Shown: piece by piece, positions 1 through 8,280 of the stretch
Numbering within the stretch: the stretch's first letter is position 1
Layout: each line of letters starts with the position of its first letter
Assembly (NCBI GenBank): GCA_965237575.1
Contig: CBDEGI010000004.1
Span: 992,001 to 1,056,000, forward strand
Length of the DNA: 64,000 bases
Reading direction: 5' to 3'
Source: JAKZVK01 sp965237575
Lineage (GTDB): Bacteria; Acidobacteriota; Terriglobia; Bryobacterales; UBA6623
Made by a program: the position numbers and the translations under genes
Notes under the pieces: generated by a model
The model's database searches: none
The model's input: only the letters and a program-made list of their open reading frames with translations
What the model was told of the DNA's origin: nothing

Positions 1-1
1 C

Positions 2-274
2 TATGGGACCGGTGGTGGTCCGAATGACGTTCCTTGCCCCGACGGCGAACTGGCGCCGGGCGCCGAGCCGTTCCCTCGACTCACACTGCCTCAGCGCGCC
101 TTAGTGGACGGAGCGGAGGCGCAGTTGCCGTACGCGGGTTCGGCGCCGGGCTTGGTCTGCGGCGTCAACCAGTGGAACGTCGTACCGACGAACAACCCAA
201 GCGGTGTCGTATCTATCCAGGTTTGCGCGGGCGAGAACTGCAGCCAGGAAGGCATCACGGCAGCGTTCGAATAG
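2..274 (+). CDS. C-terminal end of a TIGR03437-type protein (5' end beyond the window)
   Basis: The frame is open from the left edge to TAG at 272-274, giving about 90 residues with no start inside the window. It opens with YGTGGGPND, later reads LPYAGSAPGLVCG followed by NQWNVV, and ends with a VSIQVCAGENCSQEGIT-like strand. This order (YG.G, YAG.APGLV.G..Q.NV, then a short strand and SQ.G) is the pattern I know from the TIGR03437 C-terminal domain, found mostly in large secreted proteins of Solibacter-type Acidobacteriota. The domain's function is unknown. The gene converges on the glycosyltransferase at 255-1700 and overlaps its 3' end by 20 nt. The family call rests on pattern recognition of a short piece. 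Confidence 0.72.
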   Translation, partial: YGTGGGPNDVPCPDGELAPGAEPFPRLTLPQRALVDGAEAQLPYAGSAPGLVCGVNQWNVVPTNNPSGVVSIQVCAGENCSQEGITAAFE

Positions 275-1700
275 GGCGGCTCTCCGACTTGTCAGACAGA
301 GACTCTTCAGCGTGCCGCTTGACGGCGCCGTTGCTGGGGCTCTGGCCGGCAACGCGGGCTACCACCCTGGCGTTCGCGCGTGACCGCCCGTTGCCATTCA
401 TGTTAATCAGGAAATGGGGCGGCTCATGATCCTCACTGACGTAATGCCGCAGTAGTGTCAAGTACCGGGAAACCAACTCCGGCATGAGGAAGTGGTCGCG
501 GACATGCTCCCGGCCGCGTTCCCCGAGCGCCGCCGCTTCGTGCGGATCGTCGAGAAAACGCGCCATCAGCCGCGCGACAGCGTCAACGTCTTTGGGCTCG
601 ACGAGGTAACCGGTGACTCCGTCGACCACCTGCTTCGGGATACCCCCGGCGGTGGAGCCGATCACCGGCGTCCCCTGCCACAGCGCCTCGGAGACCACCA
701 GCCCGAACCCCTCGCGGGTTGAGATGTGAACGAACACCCGCGCCAAGTGGGCGAGCGCACCCACGACCTGATCGTTGTTCGCCACGTTGACCAAGAAACG
801 GATGTCGGGGTCATCGCCGGCCTCCTGCTGAAGCGACTCGAGCATCGCGCCGCCCTCGGGGTCGTCTGAGGCGGTGTTGCCGAGAAAGATCAAATAGGGC
901 GGCTCCGCGTACGTCCTCTCCTCGCGCAGTCTCTTGAAGGCCTTGATGATCGTAGCCTGGTTCTTGTGGATGTCGTAGCGCGAAACGGCCGCCAAGATCG
1001 GCCGGTCAGGATCGATATTGTGCTCGTTGAATAGCGGCGTCAGGATGTCGAGCGCCTCGCGGTCGGAGTAGTCGTGGTTCTTCTCCGCCAGCGGATCGAT
1101 ACAGGGCGCGATCTCGTACACCGGCTTCCGCACGCCCTGCCCCACGAACTCGGGTTGCGTGAAGACGGCCCCCGCGCACTGGTTGATGTAAGGCAGCAGC
1201 GCTCGCCAAAGCAGCCGATTCGGCTCCGACGTATCGATGTGGCAGCGCCAGATCACGTGGCCCGACAGTACGCCCGCCGCCGTCAAGGCCAAGGGCTGCG
1301 GATCGTGCAGGACGATCATGTCCGAGCTGATGTAGGCGTTCTCGGCGTTCTGTTCAATCGTGTCGAGATACTCGCCGAAGATCTCCTCGAGCGAGATGGG
1401 CCGCTCGACCCCCTGGAGAAGGTTGTGAAACTTTTTAGTGATCTGGAAAAACTCCGGACGGCCCTTGATCGCGCACCAGTGGGCGTCGATGCCCAGCCCG
1501 CGGGCCAGCGGCACAACGCTGCGGAGCTTCTCCGCAACGCCCCCGCCTTGCAAGGTCGAGTTTACGCTGACCCAGCTCCTTCCTTCGCAGGCGCCGGCCA
1601 AGCGTTTCAACTGCTCCACCCGGACCGATCCGATGAACGGACGATAGTCGTCGGCGGTCCGCGTGAAGGAGGGTTCGTAGCTTTCCAGATTGTGTGTCAT
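255..1700 (-). CDS. treT: GT4-family glycosyltransferase, trehalose synthase (TreT) type
   Basis: 481 residues from ATG at 1698-1700. The N-terminal half has NSTLQGGGVAE, the GIDAHWCAIKG segment and FFQITKKFHNLLQG, which are hallmarks of trehalose glycosyltransferring synthases. The C-terminal GT-B half has REGFGLVVSEAL and GTPVIGSTAGGIP, the nucleotide-sugar binding E(x7)E region. The family transfers glucose from a nucleotide donor to glucose to make trehalose, or runs in reverse; the protein is cytosolic. The last 50 or so residues after LLRHYVSED are a low-complexity, Ser/Arg-rich tail beyond the usual family length, and its codons overlap the convergent edge gene. No other trehalose gene is nearby, so the exact acceptor is inferred. 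Confidence 0.8.
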   Translation of the reverse strand: MTHNLESYEPSFTRTADDYRPFIGSVRVEQLKRLAGACEGRSWVSVNSTLQGGGVAEKLRSVVPLARGLGIDAHWCAIKGRPEFFQITKKFHNLLQGVERPISLEEIFGEYLDTIEQNAENAYISSDMIVLHDPQPLALTAAGVLSGHVIWRCHIDTSEPNRLLWRALLPYINQCAGAVFTQPEFVGQGVRKPVYEIAPCIDPLAEKNHDYSDREALDILTPLFNEHNIDPDRPILAAVSRYDIHKNQATIIKAFKRLREERTYAEPPYLIFLGNTASDDPEGGAMLESLQQEAGDDPDIRFLVNVANNDQVVGALAHLARVFVHISTREGFGLVVSEALWQGTPVIGSTAGGIPKQVVDGVTGYLVEPKDVDAVARLMARFLDDPHEAAALGERGREHVRDHFLMPELVSRYLTLLRHYVSEDHEPPHFLINMNGNGRSRANARVVARVAGQSPSNGAVKRHAEESLSDKSESRPIRTLP

Positions 1701-1876
1701 TGTCTTCGTCTCTGCTCATCGGCAGTAGTTCAAGATTCCCAGGGAGTCGTCGTCCCTGGGGAGCATTCGTGGGGCGCGCGTCAAGCAATCCGCAACCACC
1801 ACCGTTTCAAGCCCCGCCGGCAAGCCTCCCCGGGCAGAGACCTGAAACATTTCTGCAATAAATTGTTTTGGGCCAT

Positions 1877-2150
1877 ATGGGGTATCCACTTGACTCAGGT
1901 AGCCCCTAGGCGTTGTGGTTTGGTCGATCCATGGACGCCAGCACACTGCACCCAGAATGCACCCTGGGGCGCCAGACGCCGGTCTGCAGGCAATTGGGCC
2001 ACGAGGCTGCGTTTCGGGCCGATCAAGGATTACGCACGCGCCATGGCCATCGCAGGCTTGGAAACGTGGTGCTATCGGCAAGCCTTTCCGGGGGCCGCCA
2101 ATGGCCAACCACAGTATGTTGTGGTCACCTGAGTCAAATGGATACCCCAC
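1877..2150. mobile_element. MITE-like element with terminal inverted repeats and a 9-bp target duplication
   Basis: A 274-bp segment whose ends are inverted copies of each other: a 23-bp arm at 1878-1900 (TGGGGTATCCA then one variable base then TTGACTCAGGT in sum) matches the complement of 2127-2149 at 22 of 23 positions. It is bordered on both sides by the direct repeat TTGGGCCAT (1868-1876 and 2151-2159), exactly what a 9-bp target-site duplication would look like. No convincing transposase reading frame lies inside, so it is probably non-autonomous. It sits in the upstream region of the treT-like gene. The transposase family cannot be assigned from this copy alone. Confidence 0.72.
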
Positions 2151-2348
2151 TTGGGCCATTATCGCTTGAACGTTCGCTCCCTATCAATGGGGACGCAGCA
2201 GGAGTTATCAGGGTTCCTTAAGGAAGTATCGGGCGGGATGGCGCGGGCGGCAATAGCGCAGAAGGGCTATTTTGGCCAGACCGAAAGTACTTCTACCCCC
2301 GTCAGAGAATCAACCTAGACGCATCGCCGCGGCTTGGGCGAGGGGAAG

Positions 2349-2374
2349 AGGAGGCTTCCAGTGGAAGGCCTCCT
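2349..2374. other. Imperfect hairpin in the treT/CocE intergenic region
   Basis: AGGAGGCTTCC pairs across a short loop with GGAAGGCCTCCT. No T-tract follows, so a terminator is not supported. Apart from this hairpin and the MITE-like element, I see no gene in 1701-2528. Confidence 0.4.
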
Positions 2375-2528
2375 GATTGCCTCCTCGTCGGCGGTGGCAG
2401 AGTCAATCCACCTACGATAGCCGAGGCGGATTGCCACGTCAAGAGCCCGCGGCGAAGAATCTGCGTGTCCCCGCCTTGAACGGACCTTCTTGCCAGACAG
2501 GAAGCGGCTTGCTATCGTCGATGCCGTT

Positions 2529-4670
2529 ATGAGACGACTTCGGCTGGTTGCGACCGCTCTTTGGCTCCCAGGATGGCTTTCCCTGGGGCTGCCCTTATGG
2601 CTTTCCTATACGATTTTCACGATCAACCCCGCCACCGGCGCTGAGCCCGTGATGATCGAGCCCAAATACAAAGTCCGCATCGAGCGCAACGTCAGGATTC
2701 CGATGCGCGATGGGAAGCACCTTTCCGCCGACCTCATCCGGCCCGACGCCGAGGGGCGCTTCCCCGTCCTGATCGAGTACCACCCCTACCGCAAGGACGA
2801 CGTCTCGCGGGGCGGGCACAACCAGCACTGGTATCTGGCCGAGCGTGGCTTCATCGGCGTGCGCCTCGACGTGCGCGGCACCGGCGGGTCCGACGGCATC
2901 AACACCGACGAGTACGTCCCGCAGGAGCAGGAGGACGGTTACGACGCCGTCGAGTGGCTCGCGCGCCAACCGTATTCGAACGGCAACGTAGGCATGTTCG
3001 GCACCTCCTACGGCGGGTTCACGTCGATTCAGGTGGCCATGAACCGCCCGCCTTCGCTCAAGGCCATTGCGCCAATGTACGCCACCGACTACCGCTACAC
3101 CGACGACTGCCACTACACCCGCGGCGGCAACATGCGCATGTATTACGACGTAGGCACCTACGGCGGCTCGATGGTGGGGATGAACGCCGTACCGCCACTG
3201 CCCGAGCTGGCCGGTCCGCGCTGGGCCGAAATCTGGCGCGAGCGCCTTGAGAAGAACGAGCCCTACCTGATCAAGTGGCTCCGCAACCAGCTCGACAATC
3301 CTTACTGGCACGGGGCCTCGCTGCGGCCCGACTATGACCGCATTCAGTGCCCGGTCTACGTGATCGCCGGTTGGCGGGACGGCTACGCCAACGCCATGAT
3401 GCGTGTCTTCCAGAACGTCAAAACGCCCAAGAAGATGCTGATGGGGCCATGGGTGCACCAGCGTCCTCACCAATCCGTGCCGGGGCCGCGCATCAATCAC
3501 CTCAACGAGATAGCGCGCTTCTTCGCCCAGTACCTGCGCAGCGAGGACACCGGCTTCATGGACGAGCCACCAGTGCAGGTCTACATGCAACGCTACGCGA
3601 AGCCCGACCGAACGCTCGACCCGACGCCCGGCCACTGGCGCAACGACAACGACATCACGCCGCGGGAAACCACCGAGCTGACCTTCTACCTGGCGGCCGA
3701 GGGGCGCTTAACGCGCGACGCCGAGACTGACGAGGGAGCGGACGAGTTCGAGTACATCCCCACCGTCGGAACCGCTAACGGCTACTGGTCGGCCGGCGGC
3801 ATGAGCTTCTACCTTCCCGACGATCAGCGTCCCGACGAGGCACTCTCGCTTACGTATACCACCGAGCCTCTCGAGGAAGACCTGCGTATCCTCGGCTGGC
3901 CGAAGGTGATCTTGCACGGGTCGTCGTCGGCCAAGGTTGCAACGTTTGTGGCCAAGATCGCCGAGGTGGCCGAGGATGGCTCTTCCGCTCTGATCGTCGA
4001 CGGCTCGCTGAACGGCACGCGGCGGGGCGTCCTTGCCGACGCCCTGAAGAAGCCCGCGCCCATGGTCCCGGGCGAAATCTATGAGCTAGACATTCCGATG
4101 TTTCCCACCGGGTGGGTCGTCAAAAAAGGACACCGGCTGCGGCTCGCGGTGTCGGGGGCCGACTTCCCGAACCTCTGGCCCACGCCCTATGAGGCGACCA
4201 ACCGCGTGCATCGAGGCGGGCCGTACGCCTCACGCATCGTCCTGCCGGTGGTGCCCGAATCAAAGCTCCCACCGCCGCAATTCCTGCCGGCGCCGCATCT
4301 CGCAACCATCGTCAAGTCCTACGGCGAGCAGCCGTCTCAGCAGACCATCGTCGACCAGATCTCGGGAACGGTAACGGTCACGAACAAGCGGACCGGGACG
4401 GTTGTGCTCGAGGACAACCTCGGCTCCCTTTTCCGCTCCGGCGAGTTCCACGCGACCGCCGACCGTAACCGCCCGGACCGCGCGAGCATCGTGGGAACCC
4501 ACACCTACGTGTACAAACGCAACGGGGACGAGATCAAGGTTGTGGGCGAAAGCTCGATCCGCGCCACCCGCGATGCGTTTCATTTGGTGATCGACCTGAA
4601 CGTCACCAAAAACGGCCGCCCGTTCTTTCAGAAGCAGTGGAGCGTCTCCGAGCCCCGCCGGCTGATGTGA
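2529..4670 (+). CDS. CocE/NonD-type alpha/beta hydrolase (X-Pro dipeptidyl-peptidase S15 family)
   Basis: 713 residues from ATG at 2529; an in-frame TTG at 2490 is the alternative start. The N-terminus from ATG (MRRLRLVATALWLPGW, continuing hydrophobic to about residue 35) looks like a signal peptide or anchor. The S15 core follows: GTGGSDG oxyanion region, nucleophile elbow GTSYGGF with Ser160, Asp284 in GWRDGY and His310 in GPWVHQ. A C-terminal jelly-roll region follows (PTGWVVKKGHRLRLAVSGADFP), as in cocaine-esterase and X-Pro peptidase relatives. Such enzymes hydrolyse esters, amides or peptides. An extra region of about 120 residues after HLEP-like positions near the C-terminus (QISGTVTVTNKRTGTVVLE) is not part of the standard fold. 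The substrate cannot be predicted. Confidence 0.82.
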   Translation: MRRLRLVATALWLPGWLSLGLPLWLSYTIFTINPATGAEPVMIEPKYKVRIERNVRIPMRDGKHLSADLIRPDAEGRFPVLIEYHPYRKDDVSRGGHNQHWYLAERGFIGVRLDVRGTGGSDGINTDEYVPQEQEDGYDAVEWLARQPYSNGNVGMFGTSYGGFTSIQVAMNRPPSLKAIAPMYATDYRYTDDCHYTRGGNMRMYYDVGTYGGSMVGMNAVPPLPELAGPRWAEIWRERLEKNEPYLIKWLRNQLDNPYWHGASLRPDYDRIQCPVYVIAGWRDGYANAMMRVFQNVKTPKKMLMGPWVHQRPHQSVPGPRINHLNEIARFFAQYLRSEDTGFMDEPPVQVYMQRYAKPDRTLDPTPGHWRNDNDITPRETTELTFYLAAEGRLTRDAETDEGADEFEYIPTVGTANGYWSAGGMSFYLPDDQRPDEALSLTYTTEPLEEDLRILGWPKVILHGSSSAKVATFVAKIAEVAEDGSSALIVDGSLNGTRRGVLADALKKPAPMVPGEIYELDIPMFPTGWVVKKGHRLRLAVSGADFPNLWPTPYEATNRVHRGGPYASRIVLPVVPESKLPPPQFLPAPHLATIVKSYGEQPSQQTIVDQISGTVTVTNKRTGTVVLEDNLGSLFRSGEFHATADRNRPDRASIVGTHTYVYKRNGDEIKVVGESSIRATRDAFHLVIDLNVTKNGRPFFQKQWSVSEPRRLM

Positions 4671-4979
4671 GCAGCACGACACCGGCATCAGCCGAACACT
4701 GGGAGTTGACGCGGGCTGCGTCCGCGAAGGGGTTAGCCGCTGCGCCCGCTTGAAGGCGTCGACGATCCGCAGTTCGCCACCGGCCGGCCCTCCCGGCACT
4801 TCTCACTGAAGCGACCTTTCACGATCCAGTGGAACAGCAAGTGGTGTTCAACATAGACCTTCGGCTGGGCCATCCGCGGCATTTTTTCGTTTTAAGGTGC
4901 AAAACTCTCCTCGGAGTTGTACAATACCTGTCCAGCACCACCCTCCGAAGATCATCCAGACCCCGCAAAGGAGATCGAT
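4671..4979. other. Intergenic region without a recognisable gene
   Basis: 309 bp between the S15 hydrolase and the metallopeptidase. It contains T-rich sequence near 4880-4894 and TACAAT at 4920-4925, which may be a -10 element for the downstream gene, but I see no good -35. A 46-codon minus-strand frame starting near 4877 has no recognisable family and is not called. Confidence 0.4.
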
Positions 4980-6209
4980 ATGAGACAGGAATTCCCTAAC
5001 AATACGGTTGCCCGCATAAACCCCGGCGCTCCGACCAGAGTAAGCTCTCCAACTAGCGTCGCCGGCGTGACAGGCACCATTAGCGGCGTGACGGTGTCCT
5101 GCGACATCCTCCACACGTTCACTAGCGATCTCGTGATCGCCCTAACGAGCCCGGACGGCCGTCGAGTTGTCTTGGTCAACCGGGAGGGTGGCAGCGGGAA
5201 CCATTTCATCGGCACCGTGTTCGACGACCGTTCGACCTCGTCCATTACCCGGGCGAGTCCCCCGTTCCAGGGTCGGTTTCGTCCCGCTGAGCCCCTCAGC
5301 ACGTTCGACGGAGCTGATGCGAACGGTAACTGGACGCTTGAAATCGACGACAGGGCCTTCCAAGACGGGGGCTTTCTGATCAGATGGACGCTCGGCTTCA
5401 CAAGCGAGCCTGCGACCGACACGGGCTTCTCGATTGCCTTCAATTTCGGAGGCGGCCTAAGTAGTTCGCAGCGGCAGGTGTTCTCCGCCGCCGCAAGTCG
5501 TTGGTCCGAAATCATCACGGGCGCCACGGACGGCACTGAACTGAGGGTAGTAATTGATGCCGACGGCGTTCCGATTGACGGGGCCGGCGATGCCAACGGA
5601 AATGTGCTGGGACGAGCCGGCCCCAGGGGCTTTCACGCCAACGGTCTTCCCTCCAGCGGCATTATGGAATTCGACACGTTCGACCTCGACAGTCTGGAGA
5701 GGGAAGGCCTGCTCAATGTGATCATCCACGAGATGGGCCACGTTCTCGGCCACGGGACCATCTGGCGGAGTCGAGGAGTGCTGGTTGGTGCGGGTTCGAC
5801 CATCTGGCGGAGTCGAGGAGTGCTGGTTGGTGCGGGTTCGAACAATCCGGTATTCCTGGGCGAGAACGCGATGGTCGAGTTCGGCGTGCTGCTGGGCACA
5901 AATCAACCAACGCCCGTTCCGGTCGCCAACCGAGGCGGTCGGGGTACCGCGGATTCACACTGGCGCGAAAGTACATTCGGCCGCGAACTACTCACGGGGC
6001 GACTTAACGGAGGGGTTAACCCCATCAGCCGAATGTCGATCGCATCGCTGTCGGATCTCGGCTATCAGGTGGATCTGGACGCTGACGACCCGTACCAACT
6101 ACCCGACTTTAGGGCACTTTCGCTGTTGGGTACGGACGGTGAGGGATCGAGTTGTTGCTGCGGCCCCCGTCGCGTGATTGGTGGCGCGCAAGGGTCGCAC
6201 GATCTCTGA
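4980..6209 (+). CDS. P-domain plus leishmanolysin-like zinc metallopeptidase
   Basis: 409 residues from ATG at 4980, chosen because CAAAGGAG lies 7 nt upstream; a longer frame from 4917 lacks this. Residues about 20-140 form a proprotein-convertase P (Homo B) domain (LVIALTSPDGRRVVL, GNWTLEIDD, GFLIRWTLGF). Residues about 150-400 form a zincin: HEMGHVLGHG supplies HExxH, and DSHWRE downstream fits the distant third ligand of leishmanolysin-like M8 enzymes, followed by NPISRMSIASLSDLGYQVD. Immediately after the zinc helix a 14-residue segment TIWRSRGVLVGAGS is present twice, from a perfect 42-bp tandem duplication; relatives have one copy. I see no signal peptide, which is odd for a P-domain protease. 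Confidence 0.8.
   Translation: MRQEFPNNTVARINPGAPTRVSSPTSVAGVTGTISGVTVSCDILHTFTSDLVIALTSPDGRRVVLVNREGGSGNHFIGTVFDDRSTSSITRASPPFQGRFRPAEPLSTFDGADANGNWTLEIDDRAFQDGGFLIRWTLGFTSEPATDTGFSIAFNFGGGLSSSQRQVFSAAASRWSEIITGATDGTELRVVIDADGVPIDGAGDANGNVLGRAGPRGFHANGLPSSGIMEFDTFDLDSLEREGLLNVIIHEMGHVLGHGTIWRSRGVLVGAGSTIWRSRGVLVGAGSNNPVFLGENAMVEFGVLLGTNQPTPVPVANRGGRGTADSHWRESTFGRELLTGRLNGGVNPISRMSIASLSDLGYQVDLDADDPYQLPDFRALSLLGTDGEGSSCCCGPRRVIGGAQGSHDL
5757..5840 (+). repeat. Perfect 42-bp tandem duplication, in frame
   Basis: Copies 5757-5798 and 5799-5840 are identical. They add 14 residues next to the HExxH zinc motif of the metallopeptidase without shifting the frame. It is one of five perfect two-copy micro-duplications in this window. 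Confidence 0.95.
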
Positions 6210-6240
6210 TCCACGTTTTCGCTTATGATTTAGGCAGGAC

Positions 6241-7539
6241 ATGAACGCACGCTTGCTTTCCCGTCGCACAGTGCTGCGGGGCCTCGGTGTCACGATGGCG
6301 GTGCCCTGGATGGAGTCGCTTCCTGTCTGGGGCGCCACCGAGGCCAAGAAGCCGGGCAGCCAGGCTCCCCTACGCCTGGCCGTGCTGTTTTCGGGGAACG
6401 GTTTTCGAAGCGACGAGTGGTGGGCCAAGGGCGAAGGCAAGCGGATGGAGCTTGGCCAGGTACTGGCGCCGCTGACCGACTTCCGCGAGAAGCTGCTCTT
6501 CATTCGCGGGCTTTACAACGAGGAAGCCCTCAAGGGCAACATCCATAGTTCACAGACCGGCAATCTGCTGTCCGGCGCGCCGCTGGCCTCGGGTGGCACG
6601 ATCCGTTCCGGCACGAGCATCGACCAAGTCGTCGCGCAACGGTACGGGCGATCAACGAAGGTGCGGAGCCTCGTCCTCGGCTGCGAGCGATCGAATCCGG
6701 GCATTCACAAGAACTATTCGATGCTCTACAGCTCGCACATCTCGTGGAGCTCGCCAACCGCACCGACGCCGCTGGAACTCTATCCCGCGCTGGCGTTCGA
6801 CCGGCTGTTCAAGGACCAGGTACAACGCGGAGAAACGAGCGTGCTCGACGCGGTGCTCACCGACGCTCATCGTTTTCGGCGGAACATCAGCTCGAGCGAT
6901 CAACACAAGCTCGACGAGTATCTCAACTCCGTGCGTGAGGTCGAGCAACGCATCGAACATGCCGGCGGCAGGGGCGAGTTGCAAGGCTGGCGGCCGACGC
7001 TCGACAAGCCTAACGTCCCGCGTCCGCCGGACGGCATTCCGCAGAACCTCGCCGAGCACATGCGCCTGATGTGCGACATCTTAGTGCTGGGCTTCCAGAC
7101 CGACACCACGCGTGTCTCGACACTGAAGCTCAACAACGATCACAGCTACTTGCTGTTCCGGCATCTCGACATCGATGTCGGCCACCACGAACTCTCGCAC
7201 CGCGACGACGGCGATTACCTCAGAGTGAATCAGTTCTTCCTGTCGCAATTCGCCTACATCGCCCGTAGGCTGGACGCGATTCAGGAAGGCGACAGAACCG
7301 TGCTCGACAACTCGATGTTGATGTATTGCTCGAGCATGCTGTCGGGCAGGCATATCGCCACACAGTTGCCCGTGGTACTACTCGGCAGCGCCGGCGGGCA
7401 ATTGCAAACCGGCCGGGCGCTCGACTACCTCGAAAAGTCCAACCGCAAGATGTGCAGCCTCTTCCTATCGATGCTCGACAAGTTCGGCATCCGCCCCGAG
7501 CAGTTCGGCGACTCGACCGAACGCCTCGCGGATGTGTGA
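6241..7539 (+). CDS. DUF1552 domain protein with Tat signal
   Basis: 432 residues from ATG at 6241. The N-terminus SRRTVLRGLGVTMAVPWM is a twin-arginine signal, so export as a folded protein is likely. The rest matches the DUF1552 pattern: LFSGNGFRSDEWW, LLFIRGLYNEEA, H.SQTGNLLSGAP, SIDQVVAQRYG, SLVLGCERSNPG and a late GHHELSHRDDGDYLRVNQFF. DUF1552 is a family of secreted proteins, related to the alkaline-phosphatase-like DUF1501 group, usually beside DUF1592/DUF1588/DUF1585 cytochrome-type proteins in Planctomycetes, Verrucomicrobia and Acidobacteria. That partner is absent here. The function is unknown. It converges on alkD with a 12-nt gap. Confidence 0.85.
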   Translation: MNARLLSRRTVLRGLGVTMAVPWMESLPVWGATEAKKPGSQAPLRLAVLFSGNGFRSDEWWAKGEGKRMELGQVLAPLTDFREKLLFIRGLYNEEALKGNIHSSQTGNLLSGAPLASGGTIRSGTSIDQVVAQRYGRSTKVRSLVLGCERSNPGIHKNYSMLYSSHISWSSPTAPTPLELYPALAFDRLFKDQVQRGETSVLDAVLTDAHRFRRNISSSDQHKLDEYLNSVREVEQRIEHAGGRGELQGWRPTLDKPNVPRPPDGIPQNLAEHMRLMCDILVLGFQTDTTRVSTLKLNNDHSYLLFRHLDIDVGHHELSHRDDGDYLRVNQFFLSQFAYIARRLDAIQEGDRTVLDNSMLMYCSSMLSGRHIATQLPVVLLGSAGGQLQTGRALDYLEKSNRKMCSLFLSMLDKFGIRPEQFGDSTERLADV

Positions 7540-7551
7540 CCGGCTGAACCC

Positions 7552-8277
7552 CTACGCAGTACCCTTCAGGTAACGCTGCCGCTGGCGCTCGGGGAATCGC
7601 TCGATCGCGTAGCGCAGCATGGTGCGGGGCATGCCGCGATAGTGCTTGTCGAGGAACGCCTTCTCCGCCTTGACGCTCTGTTTGCCCACTTCGCGCAACA
7701 TCCAGCCGACGGCTTTGTGGATCAGGTCCTCGCGGTCGTTGAGCAGTCGCTCGGCGATCTGCATCGTGTCGTCGAAGTCGTCGTGGCGAATGAAGTGATA
7801 AGTCGCTAGGACCGCGATGCGCCGCTCCCACAGATCGCGCGACTTGGCGAACCGGTGGAGGATCGACCGGTCCTTGTCGGCCAAGTAACCGCCGACGATG
7901 TGGGGTGCCGAGCCGTCAACGAGGTCCCAGTTGTTGACGCCGTGCCGGTTGCGGATGTAGAAGTCGTAGATCTTCTTCTGCTGCGATGGGTCGCCCTTGT
8001 TGAATCGCAGGACCAACACGAACAGCGCGAGCTGGCGTTCTTCGTGAATCGGGGATTTCAGGAGCTGTCGCAGATTCGCGAACGTCAGGTCCCCGCAGCG
8101 GCGTGAGACACCGCGCACATCCGGCACCTTGAGGCCGAGGAAGCGGTCGCCCTCGCCGTACTCACCGGGACCTGTCTTGAAAAAGCGCGTTGAGTGTTCG
8201 GCTCGCCCCGGGTTGCCCAGCTCTCGCAGTTGTTTCCGAACGTCCGCTAGGGCTTTGCCCGGCCGTCCCGGCGCCAT
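7552..8277 (-). CDS. AlkD-type DNA alkylation repair protein
   Basis: 241 residues from ATG at 8275-8277. An all-helical HEAT-like DNA glycosylase: KVPDVRGVSRRCGDL, HEERQLALFVL, NNWDLVDGSAPHIVGGYL with the WDxVD motif carrying the catalytic-type Asp, then LWERRIAVLATYHFIR, DLIHKAVGWMLREVG and MPRTMLRYAIERF. The family excises bulky or charged alkylated bases without base flipping. Only 3 nt separate its start from the stop of the upstream LRR gene on the same strand, so the two are probably one transcript. Length is normal for the family. Confidence 0.9.
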   Translation of the reverse strand: MAPGRPGKALADVRKQLRELGNPGRAEHSTRFFKTGPGEYGEGDRFLGLKVPDVRGVSRRCGDLTFANLRQLLKSPIHEERQLALFVLVLRFNKGDPSQQKKIYDFYIRNRHGVNNWDLVDGSAPHIVGGYLADKDRSILHRFAKSRDLWERRIAVLATYHFIRHDDFDDTMQIAERLLNDREDLIHKAVGWMLREVGKQSVKAEKAFLDKHYRGMPRTMLRYAIERFPERQRQRYLKGTA

Positions 8278-8280
8278 CGC

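Noticed and set aside
1716..2221. Several frames of 80-350 codons across the treT upstream region
   Set aside because: They cross the MITE-like element and its repeats on both strands and show no conserved pattern.
2595..3635. 346-codon minus-strand frame rich in His and Val
   Set aside because: Antisense to the S15 hydrolase with its catalytic Ser, Asp and His in place; no known pattern.
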